From NCBI GenBank assembly GCA_050261495.1, contig JBLNDI010000107.1, forward strand, positions 1 through 13,630: 13,630 bases of DNA. Direction: 5' to 3'. Shown here piece by piece: positions 13,401-13,630 of this stretch. The notes under the pieces were generated by a model. It was not told the origin of the DNA. It worked only from the letters and a program-made list of their open reading frames with translations, and searched no databases. The DNA comes from JBMNKL01 sp050261495 (lineage in GTDB: Bacteria > Bacillota > Clostridia > Acetivibrionales > DTU013). A program made the translations under genes and the position numbers. Position 1 is the first letter of the stretch, and every line of letters begins with the position of its first letter.

Positions 13401-13630
13401 TTTATGACCCCCGTATCAGAAAATAATTCGTGTCTATATTTTTACGTCATATTTATATATTTATATTTATACTACTTTTCACTATTGTAAACAGGATATT
13501 ATTTATAAAAAGAAGATAATCGAAAAGTAGCTGGTAATTTTGCTGAAAGGCAAATTTGAAGCATAAAACAAGTATAAAAAGCAATAAAAAGCAATATTTG
13601 GATGACGTTCCTTGAAAACCGCATATAGTT
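13401..13630. other. AT-rich upstream region of the reductase gene and right window edge
   Basis: Very AT-rich. It holds tandem ATATTTAT units (13449-13470), a weak minus-strand promoter candidate (TTTACA at 13491-13486, TATAAA at 13471-13466, spacing only 14), a perfect tandem pair of AAAAAGCAAT (13576-13585 and 13586-13595), and at the edge GTTCCTTGAAAACC (13607-13620). No gene is visible. Confidence 0.6.
13607..13630 (+). promoter_or_regulatory. rRNA-leader (boxA-like) motif at the window edge
   Basis: GTTCCTTGAAAACCGCATA resembles the TGTTCTTTGAAAACT-type sequence found in the leader and spacer regions of Firmicutes rRNA operons, where boxA antitermination elements lie. It suggests that rRNA or another antiterminated transcript may start beyond the right edge. 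No clear rRNA promoter is visible upstream, so this is tentative. Confidence 0.35.

Noticed and set aside
13576..13595. CRISPR-like repeats near the right edge
   Set aside because: Only two directly adjacent 10-base copies without spacers; simple tandem duplication in AT-rich DNA.

Overview
The window looks like chromosomal DNA from a Gram-positive clostridial bacterium (Bacillota). The inference rests on strong AGGAGG-type ribosome binding sites, GTG starts beside good Shine-Dalgarno sites, near-consensus sigma-A promoters (one is a perfect TTGACA-N17-TATAAT), a LytS/YesM-type kinase beside a sugar-binding lipoprotein, a YtrA-type GntR/ABC operon and a CoA-disulfide reductase/rhodanese fusion. 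Genus cannot be settled from sequence alone; a cellulolytic-type clostridium is a reasonable guess. No phage, transposase, CRISPR or tRNA was found.

Layout. 1-2604 (+): a histidine kinase cut by the left edge, a YtfQ-like sugar-binding lipoprotein and a DUF2200 protein. The first two look like a sugar-sensing module because no permease or ATPase follows. 2605-2906: a terminator and a consensus promoter for cysK (2907-3839, +). 3907-3938 is a 13-bp hairpin between cysK and the convergent glucose/sorbosone dehydrogenase-like gene (5561-4002, -), which carries a 36-bp-periodic repeat insertion. 5562-5806 is a divergent regulatory region holding a plus-strand terminator-like hairpin and an extended -10 promoter for a family 8 glycosyltransferase (5807-6619). 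6620-7145 is a long region with few genes: a widely spaced inverted repeat ending in eight Ts, a small ORF with an unusual start, and the mscL promoter. mscL (7146-7568) follows.

7781-9624 (+): an ECF sigma factor overlapping its presumed membrane anti-sigma factor, whose outer domain is split by a low-complexity insert of about 140 residues. A second 13-bp hairpin (9674-9707) separates this pair from a convergent minus-strand operon: GntR/YtrA regulator, ABC ATPase, ABC-2 permease (11637 down to 9789). The operon starts at a TTGACA-N17-TATTAT promoter whose -10 and start point lie inside a 38-bp near-perfect palindrome, a strong candidate for an autoregulatory operator. Upstream on the same strand is the CoA-disulfide reductase/rhodanese fusion (13400-11748). 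The right edge ends in a motif resembling the boxA region of Firmicutes rRNA leaders, so an rRNA operon may begin beyond the window.

Most genes are ordinary core or accessory functions. The less expected items are the orphan sugar-binding/kinase pair, the two expanded repeat or low-complexity inserts in surface-type domains, the nested GntR operator, the possible antisense RNA at the dehydrogenase 5' end, and the small ORF at 6803-6949.
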